From assembly GCA_905234575.1 (NCBI GenBank), contig CAJOIG010000111.1:1-8292 (forward strand): DNA of 8,292 bases, read 5' to 3'. This stretch comes from an uncultured Oscillospiraceae bacterium. Lineage in GTDB: Bacteria; Bacillota; Clostridia; Oscillospirales; Oscillospiraceae. Position numbers and translations under genes: made by a program. Positions 1 to 6,625 of this stretch are shown piece by piece. How positions within the stretch are numbered: the stretch's first letter is position 1; each line of letters begins with the position of its first letter. The notes below the pieces were generated by a model. That model was not told the DNA's origin, did not search any database, and saw only the letters and a list, made by a program, of their open reading frames with translations.

Positions 1-1299
1 GCCGAGGAGGTCTTTGCCCTGGGCTCCAAAGAGCAGGCGAAACGCGGCGTCTCCTGCGACGTGGACGGCTGGTTCCGCCTCGCCATGGAGCACTCCCACT
101 GGAAGAACAACGCCCGCCTGACCCGGGCGCTTCTGGAGCGCTCCGGCCGGAACATGGACTGGCTGACGGAGCACGGGCTCCGCATCGCCGGGCTGAACCC
201 CGAGAGCGTGCCCGGCCTCGGCGCGGTGACGCACTTCACGGAGGGCAAGCATTCCGGCCGGGAGATCATGGCGGTCCTGCGGGACTTCTGCGAGAAGAGC
301 GAACGGATCACGATCTCCACCCGGACCCGCGTGCAAAGGCTTCTTACGGACGACCGCGGCGCCGTGACCGGCGTGCTGGCGGAGGTGGACGGGACCGAGA
401 CGGAATACTTCGGGGACGCCGTGCTCATCGCCACCGGCGGCTGCGGCGGGAACCGGGAGCTCATCCGCCGGATCATCCCCGGCGTGGACGACACTGCCTT
501 TGCCCACCTGCGGGGCATCCGCATGAACGGCGACGGCATCCGCCTGGCGGAGTCGGTCGGCGGCGAGATCCTGGCGGACGGCTGCTTCGAGAACGCCGGG
601 CCGACCTTTGCCGGGAACCCGAGCCTCATGGGCCTCGTCACCAAGCGGTACGCGGTCTGGCTGGACCGGACGGGCCGCCGCTTTGCCGATGAGTCCGTCG
701 GGGACAACTTCGTTTACGGCTGCAACGCGGTCTACGCCCAGCCCGGGCATTTCTGCTATGTGCTGCTGGACGCGGCGATGGTCGCGGAGGCCAGCGCGGG
801 ACCCGTGGACTTCCTCGCGGGTCCGGAGGCGGTGCAGCAGGGCATGGCGGGCCTGCGGAAGGCCCTGGAGGAGGAAGCGGCGAAGGGGAACGCCTGCCTC
901 TCCGAGAGCCTTGCGGACATCGCCGCCTGGATGGGCGCCTCTGCCGAGAACCTTCGGGCGGAGCTCGAGGCATACAACCGCGCCTGCGAGGCCGGCCGGG
1001 ACCCGGTGTTCCTGAAGCCGGCGGCGCTGCTCCGGCCCTTCGGTCCGGGGGAGTACGTCTGCATCCGCTGCGGCGTCGATTACATCCTGACCCATGGCGG
1101 CATCCGGGTGGATGAGACCATGCGGGTCCTGCGCCCGGACGGGACGGCGGTGCCGGGGCTCTACGCCGCGGGCGTGGACATCAGCGGTCTGGACGCCGCC
1201 GGGTATCAGGTCACCATGGGCGGGCATTCCTTTGGCCTTTCCATGACCGGCGGCCGCTGGGCCGCGGAGTGCGCGCTGACCTCCGGAAAACCCATTTGA
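1..1299 (+). CDS. FAD-dependent oxidoreductase, fumarate/urocanate reductase-like (5' end outside window)
   Basis: The frame is open from base 1 to the TGA at 1297-1299, so the gene starts upstream and about 432 codons are visible. The Rossmann FAD-binding glycine motif expected at the N-terminus is missing, presumably upstream. Seen here: ATGGCGGN at about 430-453, typical of the FAD_binding_2 fold; a GxRFADE motif at about 670-693, matching the GxRFxNE stretch of fumarate reductase-like flavoproteins; THGGIRVDE near 1090-1116; and the C-terminal FAD-contact signature GLYAAGVD at about 1156-1179, followed by a Gly-rich stretch. The family transfers hydride between a flavin and an unsaturated acid, enone or similar substrate. 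The C-terminal motif reads VTMGG where fumarate reductases have NRLGG, so the substrate-carboxylate-binding Arg appears absent and fumarate is unlikely. Substrate unknown. No heme-binding CxxCH or FMN-binding domain is visible in this part. No signal peptide can be judged. Confidence 0.85.
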   Translation, partial: AEEVFALGSKEQAKRGVSCDVDGWFRLAMEHSHWKNNARLTRALLERSGRNMDWLTEHGLRIAGLNPESVPGLGAVTHFTEGKHSGREIMAVLRDFCEKSERITISTRTRVQRLLTDDRGAVTGVLAEVDGTETEYFGDAVLIATGGCGGNRELIRRIIPGVDDTAFAHLRGIRMNGDGIRLAESVGGEILADGCFENAGPTFAGNPSLMGLVTKRYAVWLDRTGRRFADESVGDNFVYGCNAVYAQPGHFCYVLLDAAMVAEASAGPVDFLAGPEAVQQGMAGLRKALEEEAAKGNACLSESLADIAAWMGASAENLRAELEAYNRACEAGRDPVFLKPAALLRPFGPGEYVCIRCGVDYILTHGGIRVDETMRVLRPDGTAVPGLYAAGVDISGLDAAGYQVTMGGHSFGLSMTGGRWAAECALTSGKPI

Positions 1300-1376
1300 G
1301 AACGCGGATTCGTCATTTTCAACAAAAATGAAGCGCCGGAATCTACGTCGAATTCCTGTGATTAAATAAACTTTTC

Positions 1377-1405
1377 TTGAAACAAAGATAAAATTAAGTG
1401 ATACT
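1377..1405 (+). promoter_or_regulatory. Candidate sigma-A promoter of hydCBA
   Basis: TTGAAA at 1377-1382 is separated by exactly 17 bases from GATACT at 1400-1405 (4 of 6 match TATAAT). It lies in the AT-rich gap between the flavoprotein gene and hydC and would start transcription near 1412, giving a leader of about 63 bases. The surrounding gap (1300-1474) shows no ORF, riboswitch or convincing terminator. The -10 is only moderately good, so read-through from the upstream gene cannot be excluded. Confidence 0.5.
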
Positions 1406-1474
1406 AAAGGAAAGCAAGATCCATTTCCCTTAAAACGAACGGATGCCCAATGATCCATCGGCAAGGAGGTAGTT

Positions 1475-1999
1475 ATGGAAGAAGTCAAACAGACGACGGA
1501 CATCGTCAGCACAGAGGATATCCTCTTGCAAAGGATCCGCCAGGTGGCGGCGAACTACAAAGGGAAGGACGGAAGCCTCATCCAGGTCCTGCACATGGTC
1601 CAGGGCGTGTACGGGTATCTCCCTCTGGAGGTGCAGGAGATCGTCTCCATCGAGCTCGGCATCCCTCTGGCCGAGGTCTCCGGCGTGGCCAGCTTCTATT
1701 CCTTCTTCTCCACCCAGCCCCGAGGCCGGCACACCATCCGCATCTGCCTGGGGACCGCCTGCTATGTCCGCGGCGGCGTGACCATCGTGGATATTTTGGA
1801 GAAGAACCTGGGCGTCGGCATCGGCCAGACGACGAAGGACGGCATGTTCACCTTCGAGGTCGCCCGCTGCATCGGCTCCTGCGGCCTCGCCCCGGCCATC
1901 TCCATCGACACGGTCGTGTATCCCCACGTGAAGCCGGACGAGATCCCCGGCATTCTCCAGAGCTGGTACAAAAAGGATGAAGAGGAGGGCGTGTTCTGA
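1475..1999 (+). CDS. hydC: HydC, NuoE-like [2Fe-2S] subunit of bifurcating [FeFe]-hydrogenase
   Basis: A 174-residue protein of the NuoE/24-kDa family: an N-terminal helical region (about 10-80) followed by a thioredoxin-like fold binding one [2Fe-2S] cluster. The four ligands are visible as C91-x4-C96 and C132-x3-C136. The stretch VLHMVQGVYGYLP (about 38-50) and SGVASFYSFF (69-78) are family hallmarks. The length is close to the usual 150-180. The start is fixed by AAGGAGGT at 1463-1470, 4 bases before the ATG. The stop overlaps the start of hydB by one base (TGATG), implying translational coupling. In the complex HydC passes electrons between HydB and HydA in the cytoplasm. NuoE of respiratory complex I has the same fold, but the partner hydrogenase gene settles the assignment. 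Confidence 0.93.
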   Translation: MEEVKQTTDIVSTEDILLQRIRQVAANYKGKDGSLIQVLHMVQGVYGYLPLEVQEIVSIELGIPLAEVSGVASFYSFFSTQPRGRHTIRICLGTACYVRGGVTIVDILEKNLGVGIGQTTKDGMFTFEVARCIGSCGLAPAISIDTVVYPHVKPDEIPGILQSWYKKDEEEGVF

Positions 2000-2799
2000 T
2001 GTCTGCGATCTATTCCCTGCGAATCAAGACGCCGGCCGATCTGGAGGAGCTGCGGGAGAATTTCCGCAAGCGCGCGTCCGGGTATCGGCACACCATCTAT
2101 ATCTGCGGCGGCGCGGGCTGCATCTCGTCCCATTCGGACGACGTAGTCCAGGCGCTTAAGAAGGCGATGGCCCTGCGCGGCCTCGCCCAGGAGATCCGCC
2201 TCGTCTCCACGGGCTGCATCGGCCTGTGCGCCCAGGGTCCCTGCATGATCGTCGATCCCGAGGGCGTGTTCTACGGGAACCTCACCCCCGAGAAGGTCCG
2301 TATGATCGTGGACCGCCACCTCATCGGCGGCCGCATCGTCAAGGAGTGCTGCTACTACGACGATGCCTCCAAGGAGTACATCCCCCACACCAAGGACCTG
2401 CCCTTCTTCAATAAGCAGGTCAAGATCGCCCTGCGGAACGTGGGCCGCATCGACTTCGGCTCCATCGAGGACTACATCGGCCACGACGGCTATTTCGCGC
2501 TCGCGAAGGTGCTGACGGACTGGGGCCGGGACAAGACCATCGAAGAGGTCACCGCCTCCGGTCTGCGCGGCCGCGGCGGCGCGGGCTTCCCCACCGGCGT
2601 CAAGTGGAAATCCGGCCACGACCAGCCGGGCGACCAGAAATACATCATCTGCAACGCGGACGAGGGCGACCCCGGCGCGTTCATGGACCGCAGCATCCTG
2701 GAGGGCGACCCCCACAGCGTCATCGAGCATCGGCGGCTACTGCATCGGCGCGAACAAGGGCTTCGTCTATGTCCGCGCGGAGTATCCCCTGGCCATTGA
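1999..2799 (+). CDS. hydB: hydB 5' fragment: [2Fe-2S] domain and first part of the FMN/NADH domain
   Basis: This is the product readable as written: 266 residues, of which 1-243 match HydB and the last 23 are out-of-frame sequence ending at the TGA at 2797-2799. The N-terminal thioredoxin-like [2Fe-2S] ligands are C36-x4-C41 and C73-x3-C77. The NuoF nucleotide-binding signatures are present as GLRGRGGAGFPTG (188-200) and NADEGDPGAFMDR (219-231). The fragment lacks the rest of the flavin domain and all [4Fe-4S] ligands, so it should not be functional alone. The start ATG overlaps the hydC stop, with GAGGAGG about 10 bases upstream at 1982-1988. Confidence 0.75.
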   Translation: MSAIYSLRIKTPADLEELRENFRKRASGYRHTIYICGGAGCISSHSDDVVQALKKAMALRGLAQEIRLVSTGCIGLCAQGPCMIVDPEGVFYGNLTPEKVRMIVDRHLIGGRIVKECCYYDDASKEYIPHTKDLPFFNKQVKIALRNVGRIDFGSIEDYIGHDGYFALAKVLTDWGRDKTIEEVTASGLRGRGGAGFPTGVKWKSGHDQPGDQKYIICNADEGDPGAFMDRSILEGDPHSVIEHRRLLHRREQGLRLCPRGVSPGH

Positions 2800-3859
2800 G
2801 CGTCTGACCGAGGCCATCGAGCAGGCCCGGGGCACCGGCCTCCTGGGGGAGAATATCCTGGGCACCGGCTTCTCCTTCGACCTTGAGATCCGCATCGGCG
2901 CGGGCGCCTTCGTCTGCGGCGAGGAGACGGCCCTCATCAACTCCATCGAGGGCAAGCGCGGCGAGCCCCGGCAGAAGCCGCCCTTCCCGTTCCAGAGCGG
3001 CCTCTGGGGCTGCCCGACCATCATCAACAACGTCGAGACCCTCGCGAACATCCCCGCCGTTATCCTGAACGGCGCGGAGTGGTTCTCCGGCTTCGGCGTG
3101 GGCCGCTCCAAGGGCACGAAGGTCTTCGCTCTCGCGGGCGACATCGTGAACTCCGGCATCATCGAGATCCCCATGGGCATCTCCATGCGGGAGATCATCT
3201 ACGACATCGGCGGCGGCATGAAGGACGGCAAGAAGTTCAAGTCCGTCCAGTCCGGCGGACCCTCCGGCGGCTGCCTCACCGCGGATCACCTCGACGTATC
3301 CGTGGACTATGAGTCCCTGGCCGCGGCCGGCGCGATCATCGGCTCCGGCGGCCTCATCGCCATGGACGAGAACACCTGCATGGTGGACACTGCCCGCTAC
3401 TTCATGGAGTTCATCCAGGACGAGAGCTGCGGCCACTGCGTCCCCTGCCGTGTCGGCACCAAGCGTATGCTGGAGCTTCTGCAGCGCATGACGAACGGCG
3501 AGGCGGAGATCGACGACATCGAGAACCTCGAGACCCTGGCCCGCACCGTCAGCGAGACGGCCATGTGCGCCCTGGGCCAGACGGCGCCGAACCCTGTGCT
3601 GACCACCATCAAGTACTTCCGCGACGAGTACATCGCCCACGTCCGGGACAAGAAATGCCCGGCCCATGTGTGCACTGCTCTGAAGGAATACTCCATCGAC
3701 CCCGAAAAGTGCAAGGGCTGCGGCATGTGCGCCCGCGGCTGCCCCGTCGGCGCCATCTCCGGCGAGAAGGCGCAGCCCCACGTCATCGACGCGGACAAGT
3801 GCATCAAGTGCGGCTCGTGCAAGTCGGTCTGCCGCTTCGACGCGGTCATTCTGACCTGA
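2729..3859 (+). CDS. hydB: hydB 3' fragment: rest of flavin domain, SLBB and [4Fe-4S] domains
   Basis: 376 codons without interruption. No ATG or GTG occurs in frame before the GTG at 3098, and that GTG has no Shine-Dalgarno sequence, so independent translation is doubtful. It begins with the conserved IGGYCIGANKGFVYVRAEYP and contains GEETALINSIEG (about 2918-2953). Numbered on the restored 622-residue protein, the NuoF [4Fe-4S] site is C480-x2-C483-x2-C486 with C526. The ferredoxin tail binds two more clusters through C574, C577, C580, C584 and C604, C607, C610, C614, each CxxCxxCxxxC. That extra tail and the N-terminal [2Fe-2S] domain distinguish HydB from complex I NuoF. No stop or second frameshift is seen, so any lesion is recent. 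Confidence 0.75.
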   Translation: MGGYCIGANKGFVYVRAEYPLAIERLTEAIEQARGTGLLGENILGTGFSFDLEIRIGAGAFVCGEETALINSIEGKRGEPRQKPPFPFQSGLWGCPTIINNVETLANIPAVILNGAEWFSGFGVGRSKGTKVFALAGDIVNSGIIEIPMGISMREIIYDIGGGMKDGKKFKSVQSGGPSGGCLTADHLDVSVDYESLAAAGAIIGSGGLIAMDENTCMVDTARYFMEFIQDESCGHCVPCRVGTKRMLELLQRMTNGEAEIDDIENLETLARTVSETAMCALGQTAPNPVLTTIKYFRDEYIAHVRDKKCPAHVCTALKEYSIDPEKCKGCGMCARGCPVGAISGEKAQPHVIDADKCIKCGSCKSVCRFDAVILT

Positions 3860-3864
3860 GGCAA

Positions 3865-3870
3865 AGGAGG
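3865..3870 (+). promoter_or_regulatory. Ribosome binding site of hydA
   Basis: A full AGGAGG lies 8 bases before the ATG at 3879, just after the hydB stop. It gives hydA its own initiation signal, so hydA can be translated even if ribosomes drop off at the early stop in hydB. Confidence 0.85.
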
Positions 3871-3878
3871 GTGAGAAC

Positions 3879-5714
3879 ATGATCAATCTGACTATCAACG
3901 GCAAGAAGGTCTCCGCGCCCGAGGGCTCCACCATCATGGAGGCCGCCAAGCTCGCCGGCATCGAGATCCCCCATCTGTGCCACTGCCCCGGCATCCACAC
4001 GAACGGCTCCTGCCGCATCTGCGTGGTGGAGATCGAGGGCATGAAAAAGCTCATGGCCTCCTGCATCGTCAAGGCCCAGGAGGGCATGGTCGTCCATACC
4101 AGCACCGAGCGCGTGCGTCTCGCGCGCAAGATCGTCTATGACCTGCTGATCTCCAACCACCCGAAGGACTGCATGGCCTGCGCCCGCAACCAGAGCTGCG
4201 AGCTCCAGGCTCTCGGCGGCACCCTGGGTATCCTGGAGACCCACATCCACGGCGAGGCCAGCCCCCGCCGGGTGGACATCTCCCCGTCCATCACCCGCGA
4301 CACCCGCAAGTGCATCCTCTGCCGCCGCTGCGTGACGGCCTGCCATGAGGTCCAGGGCGTCGGCGCGATCTTCGCCCAGAACCGCGGCTTCAACACCGTC
4401 ATCGCCCCCGCCCTCGGCAAGCCCCTGAACAGCGTGGACTGCGCCATGTGCGGCCAGTGCACCGTGGTCTGCCCGACCGGCGCTCTCACCGAGACGGACG
4501 GCATGGAGAAGGTCTGGGCCGCGCTGACCGATCCGACCAAGCGTGTCGCCGTGCAGGTCGCGCCCGCCGTGCGCGCCGCTCTGGGCGAGGAGTTCGGCAT
4601 GACCCCGGGCGAGACCGTTACCGGCAAGATGGCGACGGCCCTCCACGACCTGGGCTTCGACGACGTGTTCGACACGAACTTCGCCGCCGACCTCACCATC
4701 CTGGAGGAGGGCACCGAGCTGCTGCAGCGCCTGACCGCTGCCCTGACGGGAGGCGAGGCCGTCCTGCCCATGATCACCTCCTGCTCGCCCGGCTGGATCA
4801 AGCACTGCGAGCACGCTTTCCCCACGGAGGTCGATCACCTCTCCTCCTGCAAGAGCCCCCACACCATGATGGGCGCCGTCATCAAGAGCTTCTACGCCGA
4901 GAAGATCGGCATCGACCCGAAGGATATGTTCGTGGTCTCCGTCATGCCCTGCACGGCGAAGAAGTATGAGATCCAGCGGCCCGAGATGCAGAACGACGGC
5001 AACTTCAATGTGGACGCCGTCATCACCACCCGGGAGCTGGCCCGCATGATCCGCACCATGGGCATCGACTTCACGAACCTCGAGGACGGCAGCTTCGACG
5101 CGCCTCTCGGCTTCTCCACCGGCGCGGCCGACATCTTCGGCGTGACCGGCGGCGTCATGGAGGCCGCCCTGCGTACGGTGTACGAGCTCGTCACCGGCCG
5201 TGAAATGCCCGGCAGCAACCTCCACCTCGTCCCGATCATGGGACTCGAGAAGATCAAGGAGGCCGAGATCAAGTTCGAAAACGTCAAGCCGGAATACGCC
5301 TTCCTGGAGGGCGTTACCGCGAAGATCGCCGTCACGAGCGGCCTCAAGAACGCCGACGTGCTCCTGACGCAGGTCCGGAACGGGACGAGCCCCTATCACT
5401 TCATCGAGGTCATGGGCTGCCCCGGCGGCTGCATCAACGGCGGCGGCCAGCCCCGCATCCGCAACAACGTCCCCAACTACAAGGAGCTCCGCATCGAGGC
5501 CCTGTACAACGAGGACGAGGGCAAGCCGATCCGCAAATCCCACGAGAACCCGGATCTCCTGGCGCTGTACCGGGACTTCCTGGGCGAGCCGGGCAGCCAC
5601 CTTGCCCACGAGCTGCTGCACACCACCTACACCCCGCGCGGCCACTTCAACGAGTGGCTCGACCCCGACTTCCAGCGCAAGCAGGCGATGGAGGAAATGC
5701 TCATCGCGGAGTGA
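3879..5714 (+). CDS. hydA: HydA, catalytic subunit of trimeric electron-bifurcating [FeFe]-hydrogenase
   Basis: 611 residues, cytoplasmic, no signal peptide. It makes or splits H2 at the H-cluster. Domains: plant-type [2Fe-2S] ferredoxin (C34, C45, C48, C62); His-ligated [4Fe-4S] (H94-x3-C98-x2-C101-x5-C107); two-cluster ferredoxin (C145, C148, C151, C155 and C188, C191, C194, C198); then the catalytic domain. The L1 motif is TSCSPGW (300-306), L2 MPCTAKKYE (C358), L3 EVMGCPGGC (C514, C518) followed by GGGQP. L1 has only one of the two cysteines of the classical TSCCPxW, and L3 has Gly where many enzymes have Ala. The C-terminus has no cysteine, so it lacks the extra C-terminal [2Fe-2S] domain of the longer Thermotoga-type HydA. 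With HydB and HydC it fits the group A3 type, in which NADH plus reduced ferredoxin drive H2 formation, reversibly. The maturation genes hydE, hydF and hydG are not in the window. Confidence 0.95.
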   Translation: MINLTINGKKVSAPEGSTIMEAAKLAGIEIPHLCHCPGIHTNGSCRICVVEIEGMKKLMASCIVKAQEGMVVHTSTERVRLARKIVYDLLISNHPKDCMACARNQSCELQALGGTLGILETHIHGEASPRRVDISPSITRDTRKCILCRRCVTACHEVQGVGAIFAQNRGFNTVIAPALGKPLNSVDCAMCGQCTVVCPTGALTETDGMEKVWAALTDPTKRVAVQVAPAVRAALGEEFGMTPGETVTGKMATALHDLGFDDVFDTNFAADLTILEEGTELLQRLTAALTGGEAVLPMITSCSPGWIKHCEHAFPTEVDHLSSCKSPHTMMGAVIKSFYAEKIGIDPKDMFVVSVMPCTAKKYEIQRPEMQNDGNFNVDAVITTRELARMIRTMGIDFTNLEDGSFDAPLGFSTGAADIFGVTGGVMEAALRTVYELVTGREMPGSNLHLVPIMGLEKIKEAEIKFENVKPEYAFLEGVTAKIAVTSGLKNADVLLTQVRNGTSPYHFIEVMGCPGGCINGGGQPRIRNNVPNYKELRIEALYNEDEGKPIRKSHENPDLLALYRDFLGEPGSHLAHELLHTTYTPRGHFNEWLDPDFQRKQAMEEMLIAE

Positions 5715-5730
5715 TCCCCGAAAAACAGCG

Positions 5731-5759
5731 ACCGGGCGGACCGAAATGGTCCGCCCGGT
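5731..5759. terminator. Shared hairpin terminator between convergent hydA and rex
   Basis: A perfect 12-bp stem (5731-5742 pairs with 5748-5759) with a 5-base loop GAAAT sits 17 bases after the hydA stop. On the plus strand it is followed by TTTCTG, a weak U-tract. On the minus strand the stem is followed by CGCTGTTTTT. It lies between two convergent genes and probably serves both. Confidence 0.85.
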
Positions 5760-5799
5760 TTCTGCGTGGATTGGATCGAGGAGGAGGGAGCGGGTGCGC

Positions 5800-6435
5800 T
5801 CACTCCTTCGCTTTTTTCTGGGAGAGGTAGTAGTTCAGGGCAAGGAGGCTGTCCGAGAAGTGGACGTTTTCCACGAGGATGCCGGAGTCGCCCACGTCGA
5901 GCTCTTGGTTCGTGAAGTTCCAGATCGCCTGGATGCCGCTTTCCACCAGCGTATCGGTCAGCGCCTGGGCCGGGCCGCGGGGCACGGTCAGGATGGCGAT
6001 GTCCACCTTGTTGTCGCGGACGAAATCCCCGAGCTCCCCGATGTCGTAGACCTTCACGCCGGCGATCTCGGTCCCGATCCGGTCGGGGCTCGCGTCGAAG
6101 GCGCCGAGGACCTTGTAGCCGTCCACGATGAAGTTGAAGTGCTCGAGCAGGGCGGAGCCGATCTTGCCCGGTCCGATGAGGATGGCGGAGAACTCGTCGT
6201 AGGTGCCGAGGATCTTTCCCAGAGCGGAGCGCAGCTCGTCGATGTCGTAGGTGAACGCCTGCTGCTCTGGACCGTTGAACCACGAGAGGTCCTGCCGGAG
6301 CTGGGAGGGCGGCAGGCCGAGCTGGCGGGAGAGCTGCCCGGAGGAGACCCGGGTCTCCCCCCGCTCATGCATATCGTCCAGCATGCGGAGATACCTGGGC
6401 AGACGGCGGATCACATCGTCTGGAATGCGTTTCAT
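5800..6435 (-). CDS. rex: Rex-family redox-sensing transcriptional repressor
   Basis: 211 residues from the ATG at 6435. An N-terminal winged-helix domain (about 1-78) begins with the family-typical IPDDVIRRLPRYLR and has SSGQLSRQLGL and R47-x-D49 in the recognition region. A Rossmann NAD(H)-binding domain follows, with G88-x-G90-x-x-G93 and the acidic residue of GAFD (D114). The C-terminal swapped helix follows VENVHFSDSLLALNYYL (188-204). Rex dimers bind operators when NADH/NAD+ is low and release them when NADH rises, controlling fermentation and hydrogenase genes in Bacillota. The segment after the recognition helix, SWFNGPEQQAFTYDI (51-65), departs from the usual SYFGxFGxxGxGYxV, so operator preference may differ. 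A TTG further out at 6483 is unlikely: it lies only about 9 bases from the predicted transcription start. It converges on hydA and may regulate hydCBA (inference). Confidence 0.92.
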   Translation of the reverse strand: MKRIPDDVIRRLPRYLRMLDDMHERGETRVSSGQLSRQLGLPPSQLRQDLSWFNGPEQQAFTYDIDELRSALGKILGTYDEFSAILIGPGKIGSALLEHFNFIVDGYKVLGAFDASPDRIGTEIAGVKVYDIGELGDFVRDNKVDIAILTVPRGPAQALTDTLVESGIQAIWNFTNQELDVGDSGILVENVHFSDSLLALNYYLSQKKAKE

Positions 6436-6442
6436 GGTGTTT

Positions 6443-6449
6443 ACCCCCT
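6443..6449 (-). promoter_or_regulatory. Ribosome binding site deciding the rex start
   Basis: On the minus strand AGGGGGT precedes the ATG at 6435 by 7 bases. This and the typical Rex N-terminus select this start rather than the upstream in-frame TTG at 6483, which has no comparable site. Confidence 0.6.
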
Positions 6450-6498
6450 GTGTGATAGTTGATGCTGTAGTTCCTTTTTCCAATCTTGGATCCCATCC

Positions 6499-6527
6499 AT
6501 TATATCACGCCGGTGCTCCGTCGGCAA
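6499..6527 (-). promoter_or_regulatory. Promoter of rex
   Basis: On the minus strand TTGCCG (6527-6522), a 17-base spacer and a perfect TATAAT (6504-6499), preceded by TGA as an extended -10. The start point would be near 6492, giving a leader of about 57 bases to the ATG at 6435. Confidence 0.75.
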
Positions 6528-6550
6528 GAAGGGGACCGGGTGAATTCGGC

Positions 6551-6567
6551 AATTATTTAACATAATT
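6551..6567. promoter_or_regulatory. Inverted repeat between divergent promoters, possible operator or UP element
   Basis: AATTAT (6551-6556) and ATAATT (6562-6567) form perfect 6-base arms around TTAAC. The repeat lies close to midway between the -35 boxes of rex (6522-6527) and of the P-loop gene (6582-6587). An overlapping reading, 6546-6563, matches the clostridial Rex consensus TTGTTAA-N4-TTAACAA at 10 of 14 positions, mostly in the right half. The AT-rich run up to the -35 at 6582 could instead be an RNA polymerase UP element. Confidence 0.3.
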
Positions 6568-6581
6568 TTGTATTTTTTTCG

Positions 6582-6610
6582 TTGCAGTTGCGGCGGAAAG
6601 ATGGTATGAT
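6582..6610 (+). promoter_or_regulatory. Promoter of the P-loop gene
   Basis: TTGCAG at 6582-6587, a 17-base spacer and TATGAT at 6605-6610 with the extended -10 dinucleotide TG at 6602-6603. An AT-rich stretch with a run of seven T lies just upstream. Transcription would begin near 6617, leaving a leader of about 25 bases. Confidence 0.75.
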
Positions 6611-6625
6611 AGAGATAACTAAAGC

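Larger units (their letters stand above)
1999..3859 (+). pseudogene. hydB: hydB, NADH-binding flavoprotein subunit of [FeFe]-hydrogenase, frame broken near 2728
   Basis: Two adjacent frames together spell one NuoF/HydB-type protein. Up to the Glu codon at 2725-2727 the gene reads in the frame of 1999; from 2729 homology continues in the next frame to the TGA at 3857-3859. Family members have three residues (usually Gly-Met-x) between that Glu and the following Ile-x-x-Tyr; here one base remains instead of nine, pointing to an 8-base loss. Restoring it gives 622 residues, a normal HydB length. Domain order: thioredoxin-like [2Fe-2S] (about 30-115), FMN/NADH-binding core (about 150-370), SLBB domain, NuoF C-terminal [4Fe-4S] domain, and a two-cluster ferredoxin tail. 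HydB oxidises or reduces NAD(H) at FMN, the proposed bifurcation site, and wires it to HydC and HydA. As written it yields a truncated protein; a sequence error is possible. Between coupled hydC and hydA it is clearly the central operon gene. Confidence 0.9.

Noticed and set aside
1313..1331. Hairpin TCATTTT-CAACA-AAAATGA after the flavoprotein gene as a terminator
   Set aside because: The stem is only 7 bp and mostly A-T, and no U-tract follows it. It may form but is not a convincing intrinsic terminator.
1356..1373. Rex operator just upstream of the hydC promoter
   Set aside because: CTGTGAT-N4-TAAACTT matches TTGTTAA-N4-TTAACAA at only about 8 of 14 positions and is not palindromic, too weak in AT-rich DNA.
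2719..2740. Programmed ribosomal frameshifting in hydB
   Set aside because: There is no slippery heptamer, and a shift would still leave out the conserved three residues, so recoding cannot restore the family sequence.
2720..4129. A 469-codon minus-strand open frame opposite hydB/hydA
   Set aside because: Same cause; it crosses a gene boundary of the real operon and has no recognisable domain.
3846..5645. A 599-codon open frame on the minus strand opposite hydA
   Set aside because: It is a low-complexity, Ala/Gly/Asp/Val/Leu/His-rich translation caused by G/C third-position bias opposite a strongly conserved hydrogenase gene. It shows no family motif and no ribosome binding site.
6433..6483. 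A longer Rex starting at the TTG at 6483
   Set aside because: It would add 16 residues absent from the family's usual N-terminus and begin about 9 bases from the predicted transcription start with no ribosome binding site.
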